Assembly: GCA_025936825.1 (NCBI GenBank)
Contig: JAICSO010000009.1
Span: 62,001-126,000 of the forward strand
Reading direction: 5' to 3'
DNA length: 64,000 bases
Source: Terriglobales bacterium
GTDB lineage: Bacteria; Acidobacteriota; Terriglobia; Terriglobales; Acidobacteriaceae
In this document: positions 10,048 through 18,944 of the stretch, one piece after another
Layout: each line of letters begins with the position of its first letter
How positions within the stretch are numbered: position 1 is the first letter of the stretch
Translations under genes and position numbers: made by a program
Notes under the pieces: model-generated
The model's input: the letters and a program-made list of their open reading frames with translations, nothing else
The model's database searches: none
What the model was told of the DNA's origin: nothing

Positions 10048-10221
10048 TGGTGCTGCGGCGCCTCTTTAGTGCGTATATCTTACATTGCAATCATGTTAGC
10101 TTCAGCCGATTTTCGCTGTGATCGTGGTCACATTTCCTCGTGGTGCGACTCACGTCGTTGGTTCATGGCATCATTTAACGAGAGATTTCACCGAGTTCCA
10201 CCAAGGATAGCTGGTCCATAA

Positions 10222-10485
10222 ATGTCCGCTGCCTGGAAGCGCGTCGCCATCATCATTGTCGGATGGGTTTTCATTGCTCTAGGAATCGCCGGCCTTTTTC
10301 TGCCGATACTCCAAGGCATTCTCTTTCTGCTGATTGGGCTGGTGATTTTATCGACCGAATACCACTGGGCGAGACGGCTTCTTGGCTATGTGCGTCATCG
10401 GTTCCCGAAACTCGATAGCGTGATCAAAGCCGCCCACGACAAGGCTGCGTCCATCCTCGGACATCGCAACACAGAAAGTGATTAA
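10222..10485 (+). CDS. PGPGW/DUF454-like small membrane protein
   Basis: 87 residues. Two closely spaced membrane helices (IIIVGWVFIALGIAGLFLPI and GILFLLIGLVILS) with the G-L-F-L-P..G-I-L-F-L pattern of putative transmembrane PGPGW/DUF454 proteins, then an amphipathic basic tail (HWARRLLGYVRHRF). Role unknown; inner-membrane location predicted. It is divergent from the copper operon, and its stop overlaps by four bases the 3' end of the convergent histidine-kinase gene. Confidence 0.75.
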   Translation: MSAAWKRVAIIIVGWVFIALGIAGLFLPILQGILFLLIGLVILSTEYHWARRLLGYVRHRFPKLDSVIKAAHDKAASILGHRNTESD

Positions 10486-11714
10486 AGCGCGTGGTAGGTA
10501 ACTGGGCCGGCACTATAGGACCGTGCAACGGACCGCGTGACTTGCGGCTTCTCGGCTGAGCTTACGGGAACGATAGCTTTGAGGAGGGTGCCTTTCGGGC
10601 CAGACTCTAGGTGGAATGTACCGCCTAGTTCCTTGATGCGTTCGCGCATTCCCGCCAGGCCGACGCCGACGTTGGTGCCGGTTTTCTTGAAACGATCGAG
10701 CGTGTCAGCGGGGATACCTTTGCCATGATCCTGAATGGAGAGAGTCACGAAGCTCGAATCGCGGGTCAGGCGTACTTCCACAGACCGACTGGCGGAATGG
10801 CGGTGAACGTTAGTGAGCGACTCCTGCAGAATTCGGAAAAGTGCGGTCTCGATTTCGGAGGGCAGTCGCTCAAATCCCTCGGGAATTTCGAGCGAAGCCC
10901 GAATGCCACTCCGTTTGCCAAAGCCTTCTACATACCAGTGAGCGGCAGAAATGAATCCCGCTTCGTCAAGCAATGGCGGATGCAGAAGATGGGACAACGT
11001 GCGGGTGTCGGAAATTGCGCGATCGATGAGCTGTTGGGCTTCACGGAGGTAGGCACCGTCGCCCTTGGTTCGCGCCAGCACATCCAGATTGATTTTGGCC
11101 GCCGTGAGGTACTGGCCCAAACTGTCGTGCAGTTCCCGCGCGATGCGCCGGCGCTCTTCGTCCTGTACGCGAAGCAGGCGGGCGCTGAGGCGGCGAAGTG
11201 CAGCGGTACGCTGCTCAACTAGCGATTCCAGCGCGTCGTGAGCGCGGCGGAGAGCCTCTTCCGCTTGCGCGCGTTTTTGTAAATGATCGCGGATTTCATA
11301 CTGACGCTGACGGGCCGCTAAGGCAGTTCGCACAGAACTAATCAGCGTTGCGGGACGGAGTGGACGCTCCAGCAGCGCGACGTTGCCGAGCGGAGCTCGC
11401 GACCGGACCGCATGTTCGGTCGCAGCTGTGCTCATGCCGCCGCCGGTGAGTACGATGATGGGGAAATCGGACCACGGTGGTTGCTCAGCAAGCAGTTTGG
11501 CGAGCACGCCAATCGACATGTGTTGCAACACTTCTTCAGTCACAATCGCGGCCCCGGCACCGACCGCGATTGCATTCGTGAGGGCTTCCAAGCTCGGCAC
11601 TCTCAAGCTCTCGATCTTGGATTCCAGCAGTACGGATTCAATGAGACTGCCGTCTTTGCCGAAAGGAGCGAGGATCAATACCCGCAGGTCGTTATTGGCA
11701 GCATCAATTGTCAA
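10482..11714 (-). CDS. Histidine kinase with degenerate N-terminal receiver domain
   Basis: Soluble NarX/DegS-type kinase of 410 residues. Residues about 10-130 fold like a response-regulator receiver (LRVLILAPF, IIVLTGGG, NVALLERPLRP), but the usual phospho-Asp strand reads AAIVTEE, so no acceptor Asp is visible. A coiled coil (about 135-180) leads to HisKA_3 with phospho-His196 (RRIARELHDSLGQ). The HATPase domain follows (N-box ESLTNVHRHS, G-box DHGKGIP). There is no membrane segment. The TTG start lies inside the end of the kaiC-like gene (11-base overlap), so the two are co-expressed and probably one signalling unit; no partner LuxR-type regulator is nearby. Confidence 0.88.
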   Translation of the reverse strand: MTIDAANNDLRVLILAPFGKDGSLIESVLLESKIESLRVPSLEALTNAIAVGAGAAIVTEEVLQHMSIGVLAKLLAEQPPWSDFPIIVLTGGGMSTAATEHAVRSRAPLGNVALLERPLRPATLISSVRTALAARQRQYEIRDHLQKRAQAEEALRRAHDALESLVEQRTAALRRLSARLLRVQDEERRRIARELHDSLGQYLTAAKINLDVLARTKGDGAYLREAQQLIDRAISDTRTLSHLLHPPLLDEAGFISAAHWYVEGFGKRSGIRASLEIPEGFERLPSEIETALFRILQESLTNVHRHSASRSVEVRLTRDSSFVTLSIQDHGKGIPADTLDRFKKTGTNVGVGLAGMRERIKELGGTFHLESGPKGTLLKAIVPVSSAEKPQVTRSVARSYSAGPVTYHAL

Positions 11715-13227
11715 GTCGAGGTCCGTGTCCGTTTCCGTGTCCGTTCGTGCCCTGTCCCACCAGTGCAGGAATGCCGCTCAGTACGCCGTGAAAATCCCGT
11801 AACGGCTCGCCAACGTAAATACGCTCGGGACCTAATTTCAGCTCGCGAATGGTGTGTTCGTGTGCGCCACTGCGTTTCTTGATCATGGAAATCGCCTGCC
11901 GCACTTCTCCCTGTGCCTCGAAATATCGCAGCACCATGATGTTATCTGCGAGGTAGCTGATGTCAGCCGGAGTCTGAATAGCTCCGATCATTCCCATCTG
12001 CGCCAATATCATCAGGGTTACAACGCCGCGGTGATTCAGGTAAGTGAGCAACTCATGCAGATGCAGTGCCAAAAACTGTTCGCCGGGCATAGCTTGCAGG
12101 AATCCGTTCAAGCTATCGATTACAACAGTGCGGGTATCCTCTTGCTCTACTGCCTTGCGCACGAGTTCGACAAACTCACCCGGCGACATTTCGGCCGGGT
12201 CAAGATGCGTGATCTTGATGCTGCCGCTTTGAATGTGCTGCTGGAGATTCATGCCCAAGCCAGAGGCGCGTTGAACCAAGGTGGCAATGGTTTCTTCAAA
12301 TAAGAAAATCGAGGCGGTTTCTCCGCGTTCCGCCGCGCTCACCGCCCAGCGAATAGCAATGGTGGTCTTACCGCATCCGGCGGGACCAAGCAGCAAAGTG
12401 CTGGTGCCGCGATCCAGACCTCCGCCAACGAGGGAATCGAGTTCAGCGATTCCGCTGCCTACTCTGCCTCGATTCGCAGGAATCTCTTCATATTCGGAGG
12501 CGATCAGCCGGGGATACACAACTACGCCCCCCATCCGGATCAGATAATCGTGGTAACCTTCGCGGAACGCGCAGCCACGCAGCTTGGTAACTTCCACACG
12601 ACGGCGAGTTTTGCCATATTCGACCGCGATCTTCGAGAGCGCGATCACGCCGTGGACGATGCTATGTAATTCCAGATCAACCTGACGACTGGTGCGATCG
12701 TCCAGCAAAAGCACAGTGCAACTAGCGGGCGCATATTCCTTGAGCGACAGTATTTGGCGGCGATAGCGCAGCGGGTCCTTCGAAAGCATGCGGACTTCTG
12801 AAAGACCATCGATCACCAGGCGATCGGGCCGCAGTTCATTCACTTCTTTCATGATCATCTGGACGCGGTCGTTGAGTTCAACCTCGGCGGGATGAAAAAC
12901 GGTGTATTGGCCTTCGGGCTTGAGATCCTCTTCGTCAGGCCTGAGTTCGAGGATGCGAATGCCTTCAAGGTTAAGTCGATGAGAACGTCCGACACTCAAC
13001 AAGTCCGCCCGCGACTCTGACAAGGTCACGAAAAGCACCTTCTCGCCGTTCCGCAACCCTTCGGCCATGAACTGCAGGGCGAGCGTGGTTTTGCCGCTTC
13101 CAGGTTCACCTTCGAGCAGATAAACGTGACCCGATGGAAGTCCGCCGCCCAGAACATCGTCGAGACCGGAACATCCGCATCGCGAGCGCAGGAGCTCTGG
13201 TTCAGTAGTCAGTTGTGCATTCGCCAT
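11704..13227 (-). CDS. KaiC-like double RecA-fold ATPase
   Basis: Cytoplasmic ATPase with tandem KaiC domains, 507 residues from ATG 13227. Domain I has Walker A GEPGSGKT (40-47) and a Walker B-like RLVIDGLSE. Domain II has Walker A GPAGCGKT (281-288), a catalytic FEET and VVIDSLNGF. The C-terminus ends in a short Gly/His/Asn repeat (NGHGNGHG). Cyanobacterial KaiC is a clock protein, but no kaiA or kaiB is present here. Such stand-alone KaiC proteins elsewhere are thought to act in signalling with histidine kinases, which fits the overlap with the kinase gene. The longer upstream frame (to 13359) lacks family similarity, so I start at MANAQ. Confidence 0.88.
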   Translation of the reverse strand: MANAQLTTEPELLRSRCGCSGLDDVLGGGLPSGHVYLLEGEPGSGKTTLALQFMAEGLRNGEKVLFVTLSESRADLLSVGRSHRLNLEGIRILELRPDEEDLKPEGQYTVFHPAEVELNDRVQMIMKEVNELRPDRLVIDGLSEVRMLSKDPLRYRRQILSLKEYAPASCTVLLLDDRTSRQVDLELHSIVHGVIALSKIAVEYGKTRRRVEVTKLRGCAFREGYHDYLIRMGGVVVYPRLIASEYEEIPANRGRVGSGIAELDSLVGGGLDRGTSTLLLGPAGCGKTTIAIRWAVSAAERGETASIFLFEETIATLVQRASGLGMNLQQHIQSGSIKITHLDPAEMSPGEFVELVRKAVEQEDTRTVVIDSLNGFLQAMPGEQFLALHLHELLTYLNHRGVVTLMILAQMGMIGAIQTPADISYLADNIMVLRYFEAQGEVRQAISMIKKRSGAHEHTIRELKLGPERIYVGEPLRDFHGVLSGIPALVGQGTNGHGNGHGPRLDN

Positions 13228-13466
13228 GTTGTGATCAAGAACAGAAAACGCAAACCACGTACATTGAGGGAAAGCCACGTATGTGGGACTGCACGACAGC
13301 GCCCGATGCCCCCGCAAGAGACGCCGCCCAACGCGCTGCGCGGACACATAATTCTTCACTGCTAGTGCAACGCCCGTCTATACAGTGGTTTCTGTAGGGA
13401 GGCCGAATGTTCGATAGAGGACAGAGCAACGAGTCTCTGCGAAATTCAGGCGGATGACTTGGACGA

Positions 13467-14402
13467 TTAAGGCTGGGAAGTGGCAGGGCTCGGTATCGGC
13501 GTGGCAGAGGGCAACTTTGAACCGGCGCGTTCGGTTTCCGGAGCCTCAGCGGACGGAAACCACTTGCGAATTTGCGGCAACGCTTTGCGGCCGATTTCTT
13601 CCCCGATACGTACCAGTTCTGCACTGTGCTCGAAGTCATCGTAGCGGTAACCGGTAACATCGGGTTCGATGATGAGATCGGCGCAGGCACGTGCCTGAGA
13701 ACAGTTCATGTCTTGCGCAATCGAGAAGCACTGGCCGATGACATCGAAAATATGGCGCGGCCCGTCTTTTGTCGACCATGTGCTCTTGAGATTCACTGCG
13801 ATCACACGATCGGCACCCATGTCACGCACCGGTTGGCTGGGAAGCGAATGGGCCAGCATGCCATCCACGAGCATGCGACCATTCACAGTGACCGGAAGAA
13901 AGACTCCGGGGTATGCACAACTCGCACGAACCGGATCAGTCAGCGACCCGGAGCGGAACACCACGCCTTCTCCAGAAGCAAAGTCGGTGGCAGTAACGGC
14001 GAGCGGGATGCGAAGTTCCTCAAAAGTCTTCACCTTCAAGATTCGGTCGAGAAACGAGATCATGCGCAGGTTGGTCGCAAAGCCGTAGCGTGAGAGCGTC
14101 CAGCGCGCGAGGTCGCGGAAACGCACCCGGCTGGCAATGTGCTCCAGTTCTTCAGGAGTGACGCCGCTGCAGTAAGCAGCGCCGATGAGCGCGCCCACAC
14201 TGGTTCCGGCAACGAAGTTGATGGAAATGCCTTCGGCTTCCAGCGCTTTTAAAACACCAACATGAACGATGCCGCGGGCAAAACCGCCACCGAGGGCGAG
14301 ACCAATGGCGGGAACCTTCGTGGGAGCCGACGGTTGTAGTGCAGGCGAGAGTCCGCGTCCAAAGGCGCGCACCGAGCGCACGATTTTTCGCAAACTCTTC
14401 AT
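13467..14402 (-). CDS. Patatin-like phospholipase (RssA-like)
   Basis: Predicted acyl hydrolase of the bacterial patatin family, 311 residues. The oxyanion loop LALGGGFARG (35-44), nucleophile elbow GTSVG (Ser68) and catalytic Asp in VDGMLAHSLP form the Ser-Asp dyad. There is no signal peptide, so it is probably cytoplasmic or membrane-associated. The C-terminal 25 residues are low-complexity Pro/Ser/Ala. ATG 14402 has GGGAG nine bases upstream; the 27-codon extension to 14483 looks unlikely. The substrate is unknown. Confidence 0.87.
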   Translation of the reverse strand: MKSLRKIVRSVRAFGRGLSPALQPSAPTKVPAIGLALGGGFARGIVHVGVLKALEAEGISINFVAGTSVGALIGAAYCSGVTPEELEHIASRVRFRDLARWTLSRYGFATNLRMISFLDRILKVKTFEELRIPLAVTATDFASGEGVVFRSGSLTDPVRASCAYPGVFLPVTVNGRMLVDGMLAHSLPSQPVRDMGADRVIAVNLKSTWSTKDGPRHIFDVIGQCFSIAQDMNCSQARACADLIIEPDVTGYRYDDFEHSAELVRIGEEIGRKALPQIRKWFPSAEAPETERAGSKLPSATPIPSPATSQP

Positions 14403-14555
14403 GGCCGCTAACTCCCTCCGGCCGAACTTCCCACCACCTAGGTAAGATGCTGCCTGCCCTAGTGTAAGGAAACCGTATTTCACGAGGTTAATTACTCTAG
14501 GGGAAAGCGTAACCAGGGATGACGAAGCCCTTTGTTCCTGATAACTTGGAAGGCC

Positions 14556-15053
14556 ATGCCAAGAGAGATTTCAGCCGGGGGAGTGGTGGTCCGGAAAGCC
14601 GAGTTGGGCTGGGAAGTAGCCGTAATTGAGCCCACGCGCGAGGGCGGTACCTCGAATTCAGCCAAGCGCAAATCAGGCAAGCAGGGCCAAGTGTTGGCGC
14701 TGCCGAAAGGGATTGTCGATCCCGGAGAACAGGCGGCGGAAACCGCCGTGCGCGAGGTGTTCGAGGAGACCGGCATCACCGCTTCCATCGTCACCAAACT
14801 CACCGACATCAAGTACGTCTACGTGCGTTCCTGGGGCGACAAGCAGCGCGTGTTCAAGATCGTCAGCTTTTTTCTGTTGAGGTATCAATCCGGAGAAATC
14901 GACGACGTCACGCGAGAGATGCGGATCGAAGTGAAGCAGGCGCTATGGATCCCACTGGAGGGCGCCGACCGGCGGTTGAGCTACCGCGGCGAGCGGGATG
15001 TCATTCGCAAAGCGCAAGAGTGGCTGAAAGCGCATCCAGAGGAGGTGAAGTGA
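14556..15053 (+). CDS. Nudix hydrolase
   Basis: 165 residues with a full Nudix box (GIVDPGEQAAETAVREV, then FEETGI; pattern Gx5Ex7REUxEExGU), so divalent-metal-dependent cleavage of a nucleoside-diphosphate-X substrate is expected. The N-terminus (EISAGGVVVRK) is typical of the MutT/Ap4A-like subgroup; the exact substrate is not readable. GGAAGG just before ATG 14556 sets the start. The stop overlaps the start of the VIT1-like gene (TGATG), indicating translational coupling. Confidence 0.88.
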   Translation: MPREISAGGVVVRKAELGWEVAVIEPTREGGTSNSAKRKSGKQGQVLALPKGIVDPGEQAAETAVREVFEETGITASIVTKLTDIKYVYVRSWGDKQRVFKIVSFFLLRYQSGEIDDVTREMRIEVKQALWIPLEGADRRLSYRGERDVIRKAQEWLKAHPEEVK

Positions 15054-15748
15054 TGGCGAGGATCCTTCATCGCGAGCAGCATTTTACGTCCAGCAACTTT
15101 GTTCGCGACGTGGTGATTGGGATGTCGGACGGGCTCACCGTGCCATTCGCACTGGCCGCAGGACTTTCCGGAGCCTTCTCGAACAACAGGTTCATCGTAA
15201 TCGGAGGGTTGGCGGAGATCGCGGCAGGATCGATTGCCATGGGACTGGGCGGATATCTTGCGGCGCGCGGCGACGCAGAACATTACCAACAAGAGAAGGA
15301 ACGTGAATATCGCGAAATCGAGGAGATTCCGGAAGAGGAGAAAGCTGAGGTCAGCAAGGTTTTTCGCAATTACGGAATGACGGCTGAGGAAGCCAATCCC
15401 GTGGTAGAAGCGCTGAGCAAGCGTCCCGATGCCTGGGTGGATTTCATGATGCGATTTGAGTTGGGCCTTGAAGAACCCGATCCGAAGCGCGCCGTGACCA
15501 GCGCGGGAACCATTGCGGCGTCGTATGTAGCAGGCGGGCTGATTCCGCTGTCACCGTACATCGTGCTGACGAATTCCTATCGAGGTTTGATCGTTTCGGC
15601 GATTGTGACGTTAGTTGCACTCGGCGTTTTCGGCTATATCAAAGGAAAGTACACCGGTGCTCGCGCATTGCGTAGCGCCATGCAAACCATGCTCATCGGC
15701 GGCGTGGCGGCGGGAGTGGCGTTCGCGTTGGCGAAGTGGATCGCGTAA
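15053..15748 (+). CDS. VIT1/CCC1-family Fe/Mn transporter
   Basis: 231 residues. The N-terminal helix holds VVIGMSDGLTVPFALAAGLS and a second helix GGLAEIAAGSIAMGLGGYLA, both signatures of the vacuolar iron transporter family. A charged cytoplasmic helical segment (about 75-130, Glu-rich EIEEIPEEEKAE) corresponds to the metal-binding domain. Three C-terminal helices follow (TSAGTIAASYVAGGLIPLSP onward). Likely exports Fe2+ or Mn2+ by proton exchange. The start overlaps the Nudix stop and has GAGG upstream. Confidence 0.87.
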   Translation: MARILHREQHFTSSNFVRDVVIGMSDGLTVPFALAAGLSGAFSNNRFIVIGGLAEIAAGSIAMGLGGYLAARGDAEHYQQEKEREYREIEEIPEEEKAEVSKVFRNYGMTAEEANPVVEALSKRPDAWVDFMMRFELGLEEPDPKRAVTSAGTIAASYVAGGLIPLSPYIVLTNSYRGLIVSAIVTLVALGVFGYIKGKYTGARALRSAMQTMLIGGVAAGVAFALAKWIA

Positions 15749-15785
15749 GCAACGTCCATCTAGCTTCATCCGGTATGATTTCTTC

Positions 15786-15995
15786 ATGGGATTCCCCATC
15801 AAGGTGTGCAGCGTTTGCGGAGAGGAATTCGAACTCAAGCCGGACAAGCCTGGGTTTGCGAATCGCTGCCCGGATTGCAGCGTCGAGGACACAAAGGAGT
15901 CCAAGAACTCCGCCGGCACCGCGGCAGGCGACAGCGAACTGAACGCGGCGCGCCGCAAAGCCATGCGCGACCTGCTATATCGCAAGGACAGCTAG
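15786..15995 (+). CDS. Small zinc-ribbon protein
   Basis: 69 residues. Two Cys pairs (CSVC and CPDC, 17-residue loop) make a likely Zn ribbon in the first 35 residues; the rest is a charged, partly disordered tail ending RRKAMRDLLYRKDS. No catalytic motif. Lies 37 bases after the VIT1-like gene on the same strand. Function unknown; similar to many small Cys-pair proteins of soil bacteria. Confidence 0.65.
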   Translation: MGFPIKVCSVCGEEFELKPDKPGFANRCPDCSVEDTKESKNSAGTAAGDSELNAARRKAMRDLLYRKDS

Positions 15996-16123
15996 CCGTT
16001 GTCGTGCAACCTGCTTCAGCAGCGGCTACATCCGACCGAGCAGGATTCGTGGTATTTCTTGAGTAAGGCATTCAGCTTCTGGCAGGCGATTTCAATCCAA
16101 CAATTCCCGGGTGATTCGGTTTT

Positions 16124-17581
16124 ATGCGGTACTTGTTCCTTCGCTTCGTGTTTAGTTCCACCATTCTTTCGGCCAGCCTGTTTTCGCAGACGCTGAAGAT
16201 CCGTCCGGCAGAACCACCGAAAGCGCCACCCCGCGAGCCTGCTTCCATGCCTTTAACAATTCCGGAGGGGACACCACTGAAAGTCGTCCTCGACCGCGAA
16301 CTTCGGCTGCGTGCCGTAGGCCAACCGATTCACGGCAAAACCATCGAGCCCATCTACTCGTTCGACCAGTTGCTGATACCGGCAGGGAGCGAGGTGACTG
16401 ATAAGGTTGCGGACATCGAGGGCATATCGAAGAAGATGCGTACACTCGCTGCTCTGAATGCTGACTTTTCACCTCAGCGCCAGGTTCAGGTCGAGTGGGA
16501 GGAGGTTCACGTTGCGGATGGGCGAGTCCTTGCTGTTCACACACTGGTCGCTCCTGGGAGCAATGGTGTGCTGCAGTTTGTTTCGGCGAATCAGGCGAAG
16601 GCAGGAAAGATCGCAGAAGGAAAGGCCGCCGCCAAGAGCAAGCTTGCCCAGGCTGAAGCGGACGCGAAACGACAGCTGGCGGCGCTAAAGGAGCAGGTCG
16701 TTTCCCCAAACAAAATGCACCGCTTGGAACGGTATGCGCTGACGCAATCGCCTTATCGGCCGCAATATCTGGATCCAGGAACAAGTTTCAGCGCTTCGCT
16801 CCCGCAGCCGCTCGTGTTCGGAACAGAGCAACTGAAACCAGCAATGGTGGAGCACATTGGGCAGTTGCCGGACTCCGGCGGGGTGGTGCACGCGTGGCTG
16901 ACTACGCCGTTAAACTCCGCGACCGCGAAGCGCGGCGATCAGGTGGAAGCCCGGATCAGCCAGCCGCTGATTGTCGATAATCAGCTCTACCTCCCTGAGG
17001 GCAGCATTCTGAGGGGTACCGTCTCGCAAGTGCGAGCGGCGCGGCGCTTCGGACGCAATGGGCAACTGAGAATCTCATTTCACCAAGTCGCGCCTCCCAA
17101 CGGACTGGAAAAGCAGATCCAGTCAACGCTCGAGGGAATGGACGTTGCCAAAGGCGAGAACCTTGCGCTCGACTCGGAAGGCGGCGCGCAGGTGAAGCCT
17201 TCGAAGACCCGCTATCTCACAACTGGAATTGCGGTACTGTTGGCAGCCTCTTCGGCATCGCCGGACTCCGACGCCGGCCGGGGAGACGCCGCCGGTCCCG
17301 CCGGTCCAAATGCCCTGAACGGATTTTCCGGATTCAAGCTGGTAGGCATGCTGGTGGGTGCATTTGCGCACTCACGAGCGATTGCGACAGGAATGGGAAG
17401 TTATGGGGCGGCGACCTCAATTTACAGCCACTTTCTCGCCCGGGGAAAGAATGTGAACTATCCCAAGAACATGTCGATGGTGCTAGCTCTGGGACCGCGT
17501 GACAAGAAATCAGTGAAATCCAACGCGGCAGCCCAGAGCCACTTTCCGGGCACCAATGAAGCCTTATCCGGGACGAAATGA
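16124..17581 (+). CDS. Secreted protein of unknown function with two beta modules
   Basis: 485 residues with a signal peptide (FVFSSTILSASLFSQ). Two related segments occur: TIPEGTPLKVVLDRELRLRA with LLIPAGSEVTDKV (about 45-95), and AKRGDQVEARISQPLIVD with LYLPEGSILRGTV (about 265-305). This pattern recalls the beta domain of VirB10/TrbI-like proteins, but the resemblance is weak. An Ala/Lys-rich helix lies between them (about 160-195). A hydrophobic Gly/Ala stretch lies near 365-425. Upstream of the two permease genes by 116 bases. I do not recognise the family. Confidence 0.6.
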   Translation: MRYLFLRFVFSSTILSASLFSQTLKIRPAEPPKAPPREPASMPLTIPEGTPLKVVLDRELRLRAVGQPIHGKTIEPIYSFDQLLIPAGSEVTDKVADIEGISKKMRTLAALNADFSPQRQVQVEWEEVHVADGRVLAVHTLVAPGSNGVLQFVSANQAKAGKIAEGKAAAKSKLAQAEADAKRQLAALKEQVVSPNKMHRLERYALTQSPYRPQYLDPGTSFSASLPQPLVFGTEQLKPAMVEHIGQLPDSGGVVHAWLTTPLNSATAKRGDQVEARISQPLIVDNQLYLPEGSILRGTVSQVRAARRFGRNGQLRISFHQVAPPNGLEKQIQSTLEGMDVAKGENLALDSEGGAQVKPSKTRYLTTGIAVLLAASSASPDSDAGRGDAAGPAGPNALNGFSGFKLVGMLVGAFAHSRAIATGMGSYGAATSIYSHFLARGKNVNYPKNMSMVLALGPRDKKSVKSNAAAQSHFPGTNEALSGTK

Positions 17582-17697
17582 TCACAATGCTGTGATCGCG
17601 AAAAACTTCTACCAGCATCTATCCATATGACGGCCGACCTGCAACAATGAAGAGTAGGGAACTCCTGCCTGTGACTTTCCGTATCACGGTATAACTC

Positions 17698-18942
17698 ATG
17701 AGGACGTTGCTGGACATTCTCGCGCAAATTTTCAGAAACTTGTGGGCGCACAAACTGCGGTCCTTTCTGACTATGTTCGGAATCGCCTGGGGAGTAGGTT
17801 CGCTTCTTCTCCTGGTGGGAGTTGGCGAAGGTTTTCGTTCCGGCAACAAGCGCGAGATGGCGGAGTTCGGCAAAGACATCATGTTCATCTTTCCCGGGCG
17901 TGCCCCGGCGTTGGCTGGGAGCATGAACTCTGCGCGTTGGTATCGTTTGCATTACGAGGATTACACCCAAATCCTGGAAGCCCCACATGTGCGTCGAGCC
18001 TGCCCAATTATCTCCCGCAATGATCTGCACGAGGTAAGTGAGTTCGCCAATGGCAGCGGTCAGATACTGGGAGTCGAACCGCAAATGAATGAGATCAGCT
18101 ACCTGCCATTAAAGGACGGACGGTGGCTGAACGACCTTGATGGTTCGCAGAGACGCAACGTAATTGTGCTCGGAAGCGAGTTGCAGAAGACTCTGTTCCC
18201 CGGGCGTCCGGCCCTTGGTTCCACCGTTTTGATCAATGGCCAGAGCTTTCACGTGATTGGCACACTGCCTCACCTTGGACGCGGTGACAACCTGTGGTTG
18301 AACATGCGCGGCTACATTCCGTTTTCCGTGATGCAGGCATCGTTCCCGATTAAAGGCGACAACGAGCAGGGCGCAATCTCGTTCATGGAGTACCAACCGA
18401 CAAAGACCGACGATCACTTGCTAGCGAAGGCCGAGGTGCACAAGATCGTGGCCCGTAATCACCAGTTTGACCCCAACGATCAGGATGCCTTCGACGAGTG
18501 GGATTCCATTCAGTCTTCCCAGATGGTGAACACAATTTTCGACGTAATGAATATGTTCCTGGGCACTGTGGGGATGGTCACGCTGGCGCTGGGCGCGATT
18601 GGCGTCATCAACATCATGCTGGTGGCGGTTAGCGAGCGTACGCGCGAGATCGGACTGCGCAAAGCATTAGGTGCGACCAATCGCAGCATTCTTACTCACT
18701 TCTTTCTCGAAGGACTGCTGCTCACCCTGGGCAGCGGACTGATCGGCATGGCTCTCGCCGGAGGATTGATGGCCGCGCTGGATACAGTTCGAGGTCCTGG
18801 CGGCTTCGATCCGCCGAAACTGGTTCCAATGTCGGCGATCCTGGCGATTGGCAGTCTCACATTGGCCGGAGTTGTTGCCGGCCTCTATCCCGCGCGGAAG
18901 GCAGCTCTGCTGCAACCGGTCGAAGCGTTGCGGCAGGAATAG
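17698..18942 (+). CDS. MacB/FtsX-type ABC transporter permease (first of pair)
   Basis: 414 residues in the order typical of MacB-type permeases: N-terminal helix (LRSFLTMFGIAWGVGSLLLL), a periplasmic core (about 50-265), and three C-terminal helices (MVTLALGAIGVINIMLVAVS; ERTREIGLRKALGATNRSIL; final helix before YPARKAALLQPVEALR). FtsX-family conserved loops are intact. MacB itself carries an ATPase domain at its N-terminus; this protein does not, and no ATPase gene lies nearby. It probably forms a heterodimer with the next gene, two bases downstream, and borrows an ATPase encoded elsewhere. Cargo unknown. Confidence 0.87.
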   Translation: MRTLLDILAQIFRNLWAHKLRSFLTMFGIAWGVGSLLLLVGVGEGFRSGNKREMAEFGKDIMFIFPGRAPALAGSMNSARWYRLHYEDYTQILEAPHVRRACPIISRNDLHEVSEFANGSGQILGVEPQMNEISYLPLKDGRWLNDLDGSQRRNVIVLGSELQKTLFPGRPALGSTVLINGQSFHVIGTLPHLGRGDNLWLNMRGYIPFSVMQASFPIKGDNEQGAISFMEYQPTKTDDHLLAKAEVHKIVARNHQFDPNDQDAFDEWDSIQSSQMVNTIFDVMNMFLGTVGMVTLALGAIGVINIMLVAVSERTREIGLRKALGATNRSILTHFFLEGLLLTLGSGLIGMALAGGLMAALDTVRGPGGFDPPKLVPMSAILAIGSLTLAGVVAGLYPARKAALLQPVEALRQE

Positions 18943-18944
18943 TC

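Noticed and set aside
13408-13458. 16-codon frame with a GGGAGG-like site upstream of the kaiC region
   Set aside because: Too short and no feature in the product; no relation to a downstream plus-strand gene.
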